A stretch of DNA of 64,000 bases from Rhodospirillaceae bacterium (GTDB taxonomy: Bacteria; Pseudomonadota; Alphaproteobacteria; Rhodospirillales; Rhodospirillaceae). The notes beneath the pieces were generated by a model. It was not told the origin of the DNA. It did no database searches and worked only from the letters and a program-made list of their open reading frames with translations. Within the stretch, counting starts at the first letter, position 1. Each line of letters begins with the position of its first letter. A program made the position numbers and the translations under genes. This document shows, piece by piece, positions 42,281-51,070 of the stretch. Location of the stretch: positions 46,703-110,702 of the forward strand of contig CANJSF010000013.1 of assembly GCA_947476925.1 (NCBI GenBank), given 5' to 3'.

Positions 42281-43255
42281 ATGACAGCCATTTCATACCG
42301 CTCACTTCTACTTTGTTCTGTTCTGCCCCTGGTGATGAGCGCGTGCAGCAGCAGCGGCGACGGCTCGTCGGCCCCAATCGCGGCGGCGGCACCGGTGTCA
42401 AACTTGACGCCGGGCGCGCAATACGGCGGCACCGGAGCCCCCGGCGACCCGTTGGCCAAGCTCACTGCTTCGACGTTCAAACCCACACCGCACGAAGGTC
42501 TGGAAACCATCCTAATTGTACCCGGCGTTGCCAATACACCGGTTGTCAATCCGATCCTGAGCTTGCAGCAAACCAACACCGGCTTTGACATGAACACGGC
42601 CGACGGCACCGTTCGTTACGACACGCGTGCAGGCTCCAGCACCGTCGCGGGAACATCGCAGTACAATAATTGCGTCGAGCCTTGCGCCACCAGTGGGCTG
42701 AAAATCAACACGACGTTCAACAGCGGTGGAGCCATCTCGCTCACGTATTCAACTTACGGCGTATGGACCACGACTGGGCCGACCGGCATTACACGCGTCG
42801 GTGCCTTTGCCACCGGCACGTCGACCACGCCGGCGCAAATGCCAACCACAGGCACGGCCACGTACACCGGCGGCGCGGCCGGCTACGCGATCACCAACAT
42901 CGCAGCGAATAATGTTAGTTTTGTCGGCGATACCCGATTCGATCTGGACTTCGCAGCCCGCACCATGACCGGCGGCGTGACCAACATTACGACACGCAAT
43001 CTCGCCACGCCCGCCACCAGCGGTACGCTCGGCCCCATCATATTCGGCAGCGGATCGATTGACCTGGCCACAACTCACTTTTCGGGCGGCGCAGCGGCCA
43101 TATCGTCCTTGCCCGGCGCTGCGATCGATTTGACCGGCGCTGTGGGTAAAGTTGACGGCGTGTTCTATGGACCAAATGCTGCTGAAGCGGCGGGCTCATT
43201 TCAACTGTCAAAAACAAACGTCAGCGTGATGGGCAGTTTCGGCGTCAAACGCTAG
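42281..43255 (+). CDS. TbpB-like surface lipoprotein, probable Slam (type XI) cargo
   Basis: 324 aa. Lipoprotein leader with Cys22 (LPLVMSACSSSGDG), a flexible Ser/Gly/Ala tether, then a beta-rich body. The C-terminal part has the transferrin-binding-protein-like barrel signature: TRFDLDFAARTMTGGVTNI, then after a few strands GKVDGVFYGPNAAEAAGSFQ, matching the G.FYGP.A.E.gG.F motif of TbpB-type lipobarrels. Two cysteines (NNCVEPCATS) are close together. AGGAGG lies 10 nt upstream. The next gene is a Slam homologue, which moves such lipoproteins to the cell surface; ligand unknown (members bind transferrin, haemoglobin, haem or factor H). No TbpA-like receptor is adjacent. Confidence 0.82.
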   Translation: MTAISYRSLLLCSVLPLVMSACSSSGDGSSAPIAAAAPVSNLTPGAQYGGTGAPGDPLAKLTASTFKPTPHEGLETILIVPGVANTPVVNPILSLQQTNTGFDMNTADGTVRYDTRAGSSTVAGTSQYNNCVEPCATSGLKINTTFNSGGAISLTYSTYGVWTTTGPTGITRVGAFATGTSTTPAQMPTTGTATYTGGAAGYAITNIAANNVSFVGDTRFDLDFAARTMTGGVTNITTRNLATPATSGTLGPIIFGSGSIDLATTHFSGGAAAISSLPGAAIDLTGAVGKVDGVFYGPNAAEAAGSFQLSKTNVSVMGSFGVKR

Positions 43256-43272
43256 TCCTCTCGCATACCGCA

Positions 43273-43305
43273 AAAAACACGGCGTCGAACAGGCGCCGTG
43301 TTTTT
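43273..43305 (+). terminator. Intrinsic terminator between cargo lipoprotein and Slam gene
   Basis: 12-bp perfect stem AAAAACACGGCG (43273-43284), 9-nt loop, CGCCGTGTTTTT (43294-43305). It lies 17 nt after the lipoprotein stop and 46 nt before the Slam start, so it likely lets the cargo be made in excess of its translocon, unless the Slam gene has its own promoter in the remaining gap. Confidence 0.88.
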
Positions 43306-43351
43306 GATTTCATGACCATTAGCCCAATGCCGTAAGAGTACTATTTTCTGC

Positions 43352-44665
43352 ATGAACTTTAGAGTTCTGTTCCTTTACGTTCTCAGCGTGGTGGCGAACA
43401 CTGCAGCGCACGCGCAAAGTACAAACTCTGCGCGAGAAGACACCCCCCTCGAACAAGCACGCGCGGCCATCGCCCGCGGCGACACGACTAGTGCAGACCG
43501 CGCGCTGGCCGTCGTCGGCGATGATGTCGCCGACATTAATGATCTCGATTTTTTACGCGGCAGCGTCGCCGTCTTGAAGGGCGACTTCGATAGCGGCGTC
43601 GCCCATTTCCGCGCGATCTTGGCCCGCGACCCCAGCTTGAACCGCGTGCGACTTGACCTTGCCCAGGCATATTTCCAGAAGGGTGATGACACGGCGGCGA
43701 TTTATCATTTCCGCGCTGCCCTTGCTCAAGGCGTGCCGCCGGAAGTAGCGCAAAACATCGCCAGATTCCTGCAACAACTGCGCAGCCGCAAAAAGTGGGA
43801 TGCCAGCATCTCAGCCGCTGTCGTGCCCGACAGCAACATCAACGCCGCCACCACGGCCGACAGCATTGATGTGTTCGGCCTGCCGTTCACACTCGACCCT
43901 ACGGCCCAGCAACAATCAGGCATCGGTCTTTCGGTTGGCGGGGCGGCTGCCTATCGCTTGCCGTTAAGCGAACACACGCGGCTGAAGCTCGGCGCGAGTT
44001 ACTTCGATACTGAATACATCAACAATAAATTCAGCGACCGCAATCTTGGCGCCCAAATCGGCCCCTCGTTTATACTCAGCGGCGATGATGAGGTTGCCGT
44101 GCTCGCCAGTGCATCGCGACGTTGGTTATTCGGCAAGACCTTCACCAACAGCACCGGCCTACGCTTGGAAGGTCAGTCTGCGCTGTCGTCGCGGTGGCTG
44201 GCCGCCGGAGCTGTGTCATGGGAAAATCGCAAGTACGAGGCCCCCTATGCCGATTACACCGGGCCGGTCTACACCGCCAATGCTGCGCTCTCCTACGCGC
44301 TTGATGCCTCGAGCCTGCTGCAAGGGACCGCAGGCGTGGTGCGTGAGCGGGCCAATGTCGATGCCTTGCGGTCATGGCAATACATCGTCAGCACCACCTA
44401 CTTCATCGAAAACCTCGTTGGCCGGTTCGCAGTTGGATTCGGTGTGCAGGCGGCCCTTGTGCGCTACGACGCCATGCAGGTGGCGTTCGGCAAGATCCGC
44501 CGCGATAAACAGGTCGACTATCGCGTCAACATCTCGAATGCCAACCTCGATGTGTGGGGATTCACGCCCGTCATCAATCTCACTCACGCCGACCGGTATT
44601 CCAACATCAACCTGTTTACCTATCACCGCAATCGCGCCGAGTTGGGTGTGCGCCGCAACTTCTAA
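43352..44665 (+). CDS. Slam (surface lipoprotein assembly modulator), type XI secretion outer-membrane protein
   Basis: 437 aa. Signal peptide ending NTAAHAQ; an N-terminal periplasmic TPR region (LEQARAAIARGDTTSADRAL, FLRGSVAVLKGDFDSGVAHF, LDLAQAYFQKGDDTAAIYHF, about 30-150); then a beta-barrel of the DUF560 type (WDASISAAVVPDSNINAATT, GASYFDTEY..KFSDRN, ARTGLRLEG-like strands) ending in LGVRRNF with terminal Phe. This TPR plus 14-strand barrel layout is the Slam family. It accepts lipoproteins from the periplasm and puts them on the surface. The TbpB-like gene just upstream is the obvious cargo. The stop overlaps that of the convergent DUF1838 gene by 4 bp. Confidence 0.87.
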   Translation: MNFRVLFLYVLSVVANTAAHAQSTNSAREDTPLEQARAAIARGDTTSADRALAVVGDDVADINDLDFLRGSVAVLKGDFDSGVAHFRAILARDPSLNRVRLDLAQAYFQKGDDTAAIYHFRAALAQGVPPEVAQNIARFLQQLRSRKKWDASISAAVVPDSNINAATTADSIDVFGLPFTLDPTAQQQSGIGLSVGGAAAYRLPLSEHTRLKLGASYFDTEYINNKFSDRNLGAQIGPSFILSGDDEVAVLASASRRWLFGKTFTNSTGLRLEGQSALSSRWLAAGAVSWENRKYEAPYADYTGPVYTANAALSYALDASSLLQGTAGVVRERANVDALRSWQYIVSTTYFIENLVGRFAVGFGVQAALVRYDAMQVAFGKIRRDKQVDYRVNISNANLDVWGFTPVINLTHADRYSNINLFTYHRNRAELGVRRNF

Positions 44666-45516
44666 CCCGGTTTCTTTTCCAGCTTACCTTCAATTGCCGC
44701 GATTGGGTCGTTCAGTACATCGGCGTGGTATTTGTTCGTGAGTTCCAGGAAATATGGGGGCAGTTCTTTGACCGCTGAAACACGGTGGCCGGTGCCGCGC
44801 CCCATGTTCAAGCCATCGACGCCGTCCATGCCCATCCACGGCGAAAAACCAATCAGGCTTTGGTACGATATGGCGGTGCGCACGGTGGCTATCGTCTGGT
44901 TCATGAGGTCGATGCGCGGCGCGGTATAGGTTGTGTTTTCGTTGTAGCGAAAGCGTGGGGCCGGCGACCCGGCTTTGTTGCGAATGCGAATTTCCTCGGT
45001 GATCGACACATCTTTGCCAATCAAAATCGGTTGGCGGAATTGATGACCGAAATCCATGGCCGCCATCATCGGACTATTAATTGGCAACAATCCATCGGCC
45101 TTGATCGCAACCTTGCCCATGAGACTGCGCGTCTGCGGCACGGCCACAGTTTTGTTGGTCAGCGGGTTGGTCCAACTCTCGACCAATTTGCCTGTGGCAA
45201 GGTCGGTGAAATAGGCAATTTCAAACGACCGACTCTCGTATGTGTCATCCGCTACTTTCTGCCCACGGCTAAAGGTCGCCGCCAGCATGCCAAACATCGG
45301 CGTGGCGACGCCATCGACCACCGCATAGCGCATACCAGTGACGTAACCGATGCAAAGCCGATCGTCAGTCGCGCCGCGCATTTTCATAATCGATGATAAG
45401 CGGATTTTTGGATCAGAAAAATCAACGGCGTCGGCTTTAGCGAATGCCGAGCGCGAAGCGATCGCCGTAGTTGCTATACCAAGTGCTGTACCTATGGCGC
45501 GGCGGCGATTGATCAT
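44662..45516 (-). CDS. DUF1838 protein, Tat-type leader (paralogue 2)
   Basis: 284 aa. NRRRAIGTALGIATTAIASRSAFA is a twin-arginine-like leader. Body: SSIMKMRGATDDRLCIGYVTGMRY, FGMLAATFSRGQKVADDTYE, SFEIAYFTDLATGKLVESW, NPLTNKTVAVPQTRSLMGK, and a C-terminal SYQSLIGFSPWMGMDGV and GHRVSAVKELPPYFLELTNKYH. It shares the domain plan (NPLT.....VP, late W...MG) with the DUF1838 protein at 29811-30728, and both have export leaders. Gene is 27 nt downstream of the YgiQ-type gene on the same strand. Function unknown. Confidence 0.78.
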   Translation of the reverse strand: MINRRRAIGTALGIATTAIASRSAFAKADAVDFSDPKIRLSSIMKMRGATDDRLCIGYVTGMRYAVVDGVATPMFGMLAATFSRGQKVADDTYESRSFEIAYFTDLATGKLVESWTNPLTNKTVAVPQTRSLMGKVAIKADGLLPINSPMMAAMDFGHQFRQPILIGKDVSITEEIRIRNKAGSPAPRFRYNENTTYTAPRIDLMNQTIATVRTAISYQSLIGFSPWMGMDGVDGLNMGRGTGHRVSAVKELPPYFLELTNKYHADVLNDPIAAIEGKLEKKPG

Positions 45517-45543
45517 CGGGCAACTCCGGATTTTGAACTCGAG

Positions 45544-47619
45544 TTATCGGGACCGAGACTTTGGCATCAGCGCCTTGGGCGCGTGAATACCCTTGGTGAG
45601 GAACTTCTGGCCTTTGTGCTTCTTGCCCATACGGCGGCCCTCGCCGCCTTTGTCGCCGGTGCCTGCTGGCTGCCAAGTGGGCACGAGGTGTTGCTTTCCA
45701 TTGCCGATCAAATCCGCGCGGCCCATGTTTTTAAGGGCATCGCGCAAGATGGGCCAGTTCTCAGCATCGTGGTAACGCAAAAATGCCTTGTGTAGCCGCC
45801 GCTGGCGCAAGCCCTTGACGGTGGCCACCTCTTCCGATGCGCCTTTGCGCACGGCGCGTAAGGGGTTTTTGCCTGAATGATACATCGCCGTCGACAGCGC
45901 CATGGGCGACGGCAGGAACGTTTGCACCTGGTCGGCGCGGTAGCCGTTCTTCTTTAGCCAAACGGCCAGGTGCATCATGTCTTCGTCGGTCGTGCCGGGG
46001 TGGGCGGCGATGAAGTATGGAATCAAGAAGTACTTTTTGCCGGCTTCCTTGGTGGCTTTATCGAAGAGCTGCTTGAAACGATCATAAGTGCCGATGCCGG
46101 GCTTCATCATTTTCGACAGCGGGCCTGCTTCGGTGTGCTCGGGCGCGATTTTCAAATACCCGCCGACATGGTGCGTCACCAGCTCTTTGATGTAGTCGGG
46201 ACTTTTGACCGCGAGATCATAACGCACACCTGAGGCCACCATCACCTTCTTCACCCCAGGCACGGCGCGCGCACGGCGATACAACTCGATCAGCGGCTTA
46301 TGGTCGGTGTTCAGGTTGGGGCACACATCGGGGAAGACGCAACTGGGCTTGCGGCATGCAGCCTCGATTTTTTTATCTTTGCAGGCCAACCGATACATAT
46401 TCGCCGTCGGCCCACCGATATCGGAAATAATCCCGGTGAAGCCTGCGGTTTTGTCGCGCACCGTTTCGATTTCACGAATGATGGAATCTTCCGAGCGATT
46501 CTGAATAATGCGGCCTTCATGCTCGGTAATCGAACAAAACGAACAGCCGCCAAAACATCCGCGCATGGTGGTCACAGAGAAGCGGATCATCTCCCACGCC
46601 GGAATTTTAGCATCGCCGTAGCTGGGGTGCGGTGCGCGCGCGTAAGGCAAGTCGTACACACCATCCATCTCTGGCGTGGTCAGTGGTATGGGCGGCGGAG
46701 AGACCCACAACTCGCGGTCACCGTGTTTTTGAATTAACGGGCGGGCATTGCCGGGGTTGCTCTCGCGATGCAAAACGCGTGAGGCACGCGCATAGGTCTC
46801 AGGGTCGCGCTCGACCTGTTCAAACGACGGCAGGCGAATAACCGTTTGCGTGTTGGTCGACGCACGCGCGCCTTCGTCGCTGGCCTCGATGTCATCGGCA
46901 TGCAATTCCGTCCAACCCTCGGGAGTTGCGGATTTTACCAATGCTATTCCACGAATATCGTCCATGGTCGCGAACGACGCGCCTTTGGCCAAGCGGTGCG
47001 AGACTTCCACCACCGCGCGCTCGGCGTTGCCATAAATCAGAATGTCTGCTTTTGAGTCGACCAGCACTGACCGGCGCACTTTGTCGGACCAGTAATCGAA
47101 ATGTGCAATGCGGCGCAAACTGGCTTCGATACCGCCCAACACAATCGGCGTGTCGTTAAAAGCTTCGCGGCAGCGTTGCGCATAAACGATCACCGAACGG
47201 TCGGGTCGCTTGCCACCCTCGCCACCCGGCGTGTAGCTGTCGTTGTGGCGCAGGCGTTTGTCCGACGTATAGCGGTTGACCATGGAGTCCATGTTCCCGC
47301 CCGTCACGCCGAAATACAGCACCGGCTGACCCAGCACCTTGAACGCGTCGGGGTTTTGCCAATCGGGCTGCGAAATAATGCCGACGCGAAATCCTTGCGC
47401 CTCTAGCAGCCGACCGATGATCGCCATGCCGAAGCTGGGATGGTCGATGTAGGCGTCGCCGGTCACCAATATAATGTCGCAAGCATCCCAGCCCAGGACA
47501 TCCATTTCGTCGCGTGACATCGGTAAAAAGGGGGCCGTGCCAAAGCGCTGCGCCCAATGCTTCCGGTACGAAAACAATGGCTTGGCGGTTTGTACGGGAG
47601 GGGGTGCGATGTGGCCCAT
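45544..47619 (-). CDS. YgiQ-family radical SAM protein
   Basis: 691 aa from ATG 47619 (the frame reaches 47673). N-terminal B12-binding-like region [35 protein letters not shown]-type helix, [19 protein letters not shown], then the radical SAM core with [19 protein letters not shown] (CxxxCxxC), [13 protein letters not shown], a cluster of further cysteines [15 protein letters not shown] that may bind a second iron-sulfur centre, and [18 protein letters not shown]. The C-terminal tail is lysine/glycine rich. YgiQ proteins are widespread but have no agreed substrate. Upstream of DUF1838 in the same direction. Confidence 0.93.
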   Translation of the reverse strand: MGHIAPPPVQTAKPLFSYRKHWAQRFGTAPFLPMSRDEMDVLGWDACDIILVTGDAYIDHPSFGMAIIGRLLEAQGFRVGIISQPDWQNPDAFKVLGQPVLYFGVTGGNMDSMVNRYTSDKRLRHNDSYTPGGEGGKRPDRSVIVYAQRCREAFNDTPIVLGGIEASLRRIAHFDYWSDKVRRSVLVDSKADILIYGNAERAVVEVSHRLAKGASFATMDDIRGIALVKSATPEGWTELHADDIEASDEGARASTNTQTVIRLPSFEQVERDPETYARASRVLHRESNPGNARPLIQKHGDRELWVSPPPIPLTTPEMDGVYDLPYARAPHPSYGDAKIPAWEMIRFSVTTMRGCFGGCSFCSITEHEGRIIQNRSEDSIIREIETVRDKTAGFTGIISDIGGPTANMYRLACKDKKIEAACRKPSCVFPDVCPNLNTDHKPLIELYRRARAVPGVKKVMVASGVRYDLAVKSPDYIKELVTHHVGGYLKIAPEHTEAGPLSKMMKPGIGTYDRFKQLFDKATKEAGKKYFLIPYFIAAHPGTTDEDMMHLAVWLKKNGYRADQVQTFLPSPMALSTAMYHSGKNPLRAVRKGASEEVATVKGLRQRRLHKAFLRYHDAENWPILRDALKNMGRADLIGNGKQHLVPTWQPAGTGDKGGEGRRMGKKHKGQKFLTKGIHAPKALMPKSRSR

Positions 47620-47865
47620 AATGCAGCTTGTGAGGCAAGGCACCGTGCCAGTCAATGCTAGCCCTTGTGGCACTGTTTAAAGCCTTAATATCGCTAAGGA
47701 AATTTACGCGATACATTGAAAAATGCCAGGCAATCAATACTTTCGTGCCACTTCGGATATCTACAATACCCCCCCAAAAGGTGGTAGCACACGCATCTCG
47801 AAATCGCGCAAAATCAAACCCCTCACACACGCTGACTTAGAACTCATAATTAAGGTGCCCCACCA

Positions 47866-49550
47866 ATGTTGACTCAGACCCGAATTTTCCCCGCCTCGCC
47901 GCCCTCGTTTTGGTGCTTTTGGCGTTCATTGGCGTCATCGCTGCAGAGGGAATCATTGCAAATAAGGCCATCAACGCAAGTCTGAAAACAGTCTACGAAG
48001 ACCGCACGGTTCCACTGGTCCAGCTCGCTGAAATGGTGGATCTATTAAGCGACATTCGCGAAGCCGTGAGCGTTTTGCAGGTTAACGCCAGCGCTTCCGA
48101 AAAAGCGGCTGCTGAATCAGCAATCACAAAAACGACGATTGAAATCACGGAGCTCTGGAAAGCCTATATGGCGACGTACTTGACGCCGGAGGAAAAGAAG
48201 CTGGCGGCCGTGGCCGCAAAGGCGAAAGACGTTTACATGGCGGCGGCGCGTGACTCGGTGGCGAATGCACGTCGCGAACCTGCTGGTGCCGCCAACAACC
48301 AAAACATAGATGTTTTGAAAAAGCAGTTTTCCGACGTCAACGATTCATTCGATGACCTGAAACAACTGCAAGCAGACGTCGCAAAAGAAGAATTTGAAAA
48401 AGGCGTGGCGGAGTTCAACAGCTCCTTTACGCTGATCATGATTTCGTTGGTGGGCGCACTTGTCGTTGGCTCTGCATTGGCATTCCTCATCGCGCGTTCT
48501 ATCACCAGCCCCTTAAATCAACTGATCGGTGTGATGAATTCACTGACCAGCGGCAATTTAACCGTCGAAGTTGAAGGCCGGGATCGCGGCGATGAATTGG
48601 GCGAAGTCGCCCGTGCTGTCGCTGTGTTCAAGGAAGGCTTGGTCGACGCCGAGCGCATGCGCAGTGATCGCGCAAAAGCCGCCGAGAGCGCGGCAACCGA
48701 ACGCAAAGCCGTGATGCACAAGATGGCTGAAGACTTCGAGAGCGCCGTCGGCGGCATTGTTAAAACCGTCGCCTCCGCCGCCACGGAGTTACAAGCCTCG
48801 GCCGAGTCGTTGGCATCAACGGCCCAAGAAACGTCGCAACAAGCCACAACCGTGTCTTCGGCCTCAACGCAAGTGACGTCGAACATTCAAACTGTTTCCG
48901 CCGCGGCCGAAGAGTTAACCGCGTCGGTGCAAGAGATTGGGCGCCAAATTTCGTCGGCCACAGCTATGACCAGTTCAGCGGTCGTGGAAGCCGGCAAAAC
49001 AAACACCCAAGTTCAAGAATTGGCCAGCGCGGCACAGAAGATTAACGAGGTCGTGGAACTGATCAATAACATCGCGAGCCAAACAAACCTCTTGGCACTG
49101 AACGCGACCATCGAGGCCGCGCGTGCCGGTGATGCGGGCAAAGGGTTTGCTGTCGTCGCCAGCGAAGTCAAAAACCTGGCAACGCAAACCGCCAAGGCGA
49201 CTGGTGATATTGGGCAGCAAATCAGCGAGATTCAGCGCACAACACAAAACTGCGTTGTCGCTATTCATGGAATCTCCGAGACCATTGGCAAAATCAGTGC
49301 CGTGGCGAGCGCCATTGCAACCGCCGTCGAAGAGCAAGCGTCCGCGACACAGGAAATTGCGCGCAACGTGAACCAAGCCGCCCAAGGATCGGGCGATGTC
49401 GCGCAAAACATCGTCAGCGTCAATCAGGCGTCGGAACTCACGGGGGCGTCAGCCGGCGAAGTTCTGGGAGCCGCGCGCGAACTTTCGACCCAGGCCGAGA
49501 TGCTCAATGGCGAAATGTCGAAGTTCCTCGATACCATTCGGCGCGGATAG
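47866..49550 (+). CDS. Methyl-accepting chemotaxis protein; start codon and body separated by a one-base frameshift
   Basis: The body reads continuously from about 47889. It has a membrane helix ([17 protein letters not shown]), a four-helix-bundle periplasmic sensor, a second helix ([20 protein letters not shown]), a HAMP domain ([20 protein letters not shown]) and the signalling domain with the conserved tip [40 protein letters not shown]. No C-terminal CheR-tethering pentapeptide. In this frame there is no ATG or GTG before the first helix. The natural start, ATG 47866 (AAGGTG upstream), is one base out of frame; shifting -1 at TTTTCCCC (47885-47892) gives [20 protein letters not shown], a perfect receptor N-terminus. 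Either a homopolymer error, a disrupted gene or a -1 shift. Confidence 0.82.
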
Positions 49551-49559
49551 TTTGCAGTC

Positions 49560-51059
49560 CTAGCCGATCGGCAGCGTTTGTCCTAACCATCGCCCCAGCG
49601 CTAGCGCTGGGGTGAGCATCATGCCGGGCGCGAAGGCATCGCCCAGCGTGGCTCCGCTGCCCATCACTTCACCGGTCGCGTAAAGGCCCGGGATTGGTGT
49701 GCCGTCGGCGCGTATGACACGTAAGTTTTTATCGACCGTCACACCCATGGCCGACGTCGCCGAGTGACCCAAGTGAATAATGGCGTAGTACGGCGCCTTG
49801 TTGATGGGGCGCGGCATGTGTGTGCGACCAAAGGCATCGCGGCCACTGGCGACGCTTTGATTGTAAGCAGCAATGCTGGCGCGCAGGCCGTCAACTTTCA
49901 CGCGCGCCTTTGCGGCTAATTCATCCAGTGTGTCGGCCTTATGAAACATCGGATGCACATTGAAGTGCTCGGCCATTTTCTCGCGCGACCAGTTTGTAAT
50001 TCCTGGCGGTGAGGCTTGGAAAATCCCATCGTCAAAGATAACGGCGTAGCGAAAATTCTCTTGTGTCACGATGCCGCGTTCGCGGTCGTATGTGAGCGGC
50101 TCGCCCTCGTCGACGAAACGTTGCCCTGCATTGTTCACCCAAATTTCCCACGGTTCGCGAACCTGCGGCGTGAGGTTAAAGCGGGCGTAAAACTTTGCTG
50201 GATACGTTTCGGACGTCAAAATCGAGCCCGGGCCAGGCCGGTGCAGCTCTCGCCCGCGTGTGGTGCCGCCGATATCGGTGACGAGCTTTAGCCCATCGCC
50301 TTGGGCATAGGGATAGGAACCTGTCGTATAGGACGGCGCACCGATCAGTTTCTGGAACAGTTCGGGGTTCATGGCGTAACCGCCCGTTGTCAGCAGCACG
50401 TGCCGCCCGCGATACTCGTGTTCGTTTTCACCGGTGCGCGCGCGCACCCCAACAACAGCACCATCAGCGCCGGTTAACAATTGCGTCACGCGCGTGCTCA
50501 GCATTGTCGTGACGCGGCCACTGGCCAGTTCTGGCGCAAGTTCGCGCTCCACCACCGCCAATATCGCTTTGCCCTGTTGCTCGCCCCACAGATAGCGTGG
50601 CGTCGTATAGGCGGGGCGACCCGGGCTGTCGCCGGTCACCGGATGATCGGGCAAGGGAACTAAGCCCGCCGCCAAAAGCCAATTGATGGTCGCGGGGGCC
50701 TGATCAACTGTCAACCGCACGATGCCGACATCGGCCTTGCCGCGCGTAATCTTCATGACATCGTCGAAATGCTTCTGGGGTGTATCGACGATTCCCTTGG
50801 CTTGCTGCAGCGTTGTGCCGCCGGCGCTGACCTGTCCATTTGCGAGATGCAATGTGCCGCCAACAACCGGGGCCGCATCGATCAGCAAAACTTTAGCGCC
50901 ACGTCGCGAAGCGAAAATCGCAGCAGGTAGTCCTGCCGTGCCCGCCCCCACAATCACAAAATCGAATAACGTGTTTTCCGCGGCGCGCGCGGCAGCTAAA
51001 GCGGCGTGTGACATGAGAGTGGCGGAGACCGATGAACCAATGAATGAACGACGTTTCAT
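49560..51059 (-). CDS. Tat-type FAD-dependent oxidoreductase (fumarate reductase/ketosteroid dehydrogenase-like)
   Basis: 499 aa from ATG 51059. Leader MKRRSFIGSSVSATLMSHAA is a twin-arginine signal (RRSFIG). FAD-binding DFVIVGAGTAGLPAAIFASR, then RRGAKVLLIDAAPVVGGTLH; ENEHEYRGRHVLLTTGGYAM; C-terminal FAD site APYYAIIHLGHSATSAMGVTV and GLYATGEVMGSGATLGDAFAPG. This is the FAD_binding_2 fold of flavocytochrome c fumarate reductases, urocanate reductases and 3-ketosteroid dehydrogenases. There is no haem (CxxCH) domain, so electrons come from or go to a partner. It lies 11 nt behind a cytoplasmic VAO-type flavin oxidase, in one operon. Confidence 0.87.
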   Translation of the reverse strand: MKRRSFIGSSVSATLMSHAALAAARAAENTLFDFVIVGAGTAGLPAAIFASRRGAKVLLIDAAPVVGGTLHLANGQVSAGGTTLQQAKGIVDTPQKHFDDVMKITRGKADVGIVRLTVDQAPATINWLLAAGLVPLPDHPVTGDSPGRPAYTTPRYLWGEQQGKAILAVVERELAPELASGRVTTMLSTRVTQLLTGADGAVVGVRARTGENEHEYRGRHVLLTTGGYAMNPELFQKLIGAPSYTTGSYPYAQGDGLKLVTDIGGTTRGRELHRPGPGSILTSETYPAKFYARFNLTPQVREPWEIWVNNAGQRFVDEGEPLTYDRERGIVTQENFRYAVIFDDGIFQASPPGITNWSREKMAEHFNVHPMFHKADTLDELAAKARVKVDGLRASIAAYNQSVASGRDAFGRTHMPRPINKAPYYAIIHLGHSATSAMGVTVDKNLRVIRADGTPIPGLYATGEVMGSGATLGDAFAPGMMLTPALALGRWLGQTLPIG

Positions 51060-51070
51060 AGTGTGCAAAA

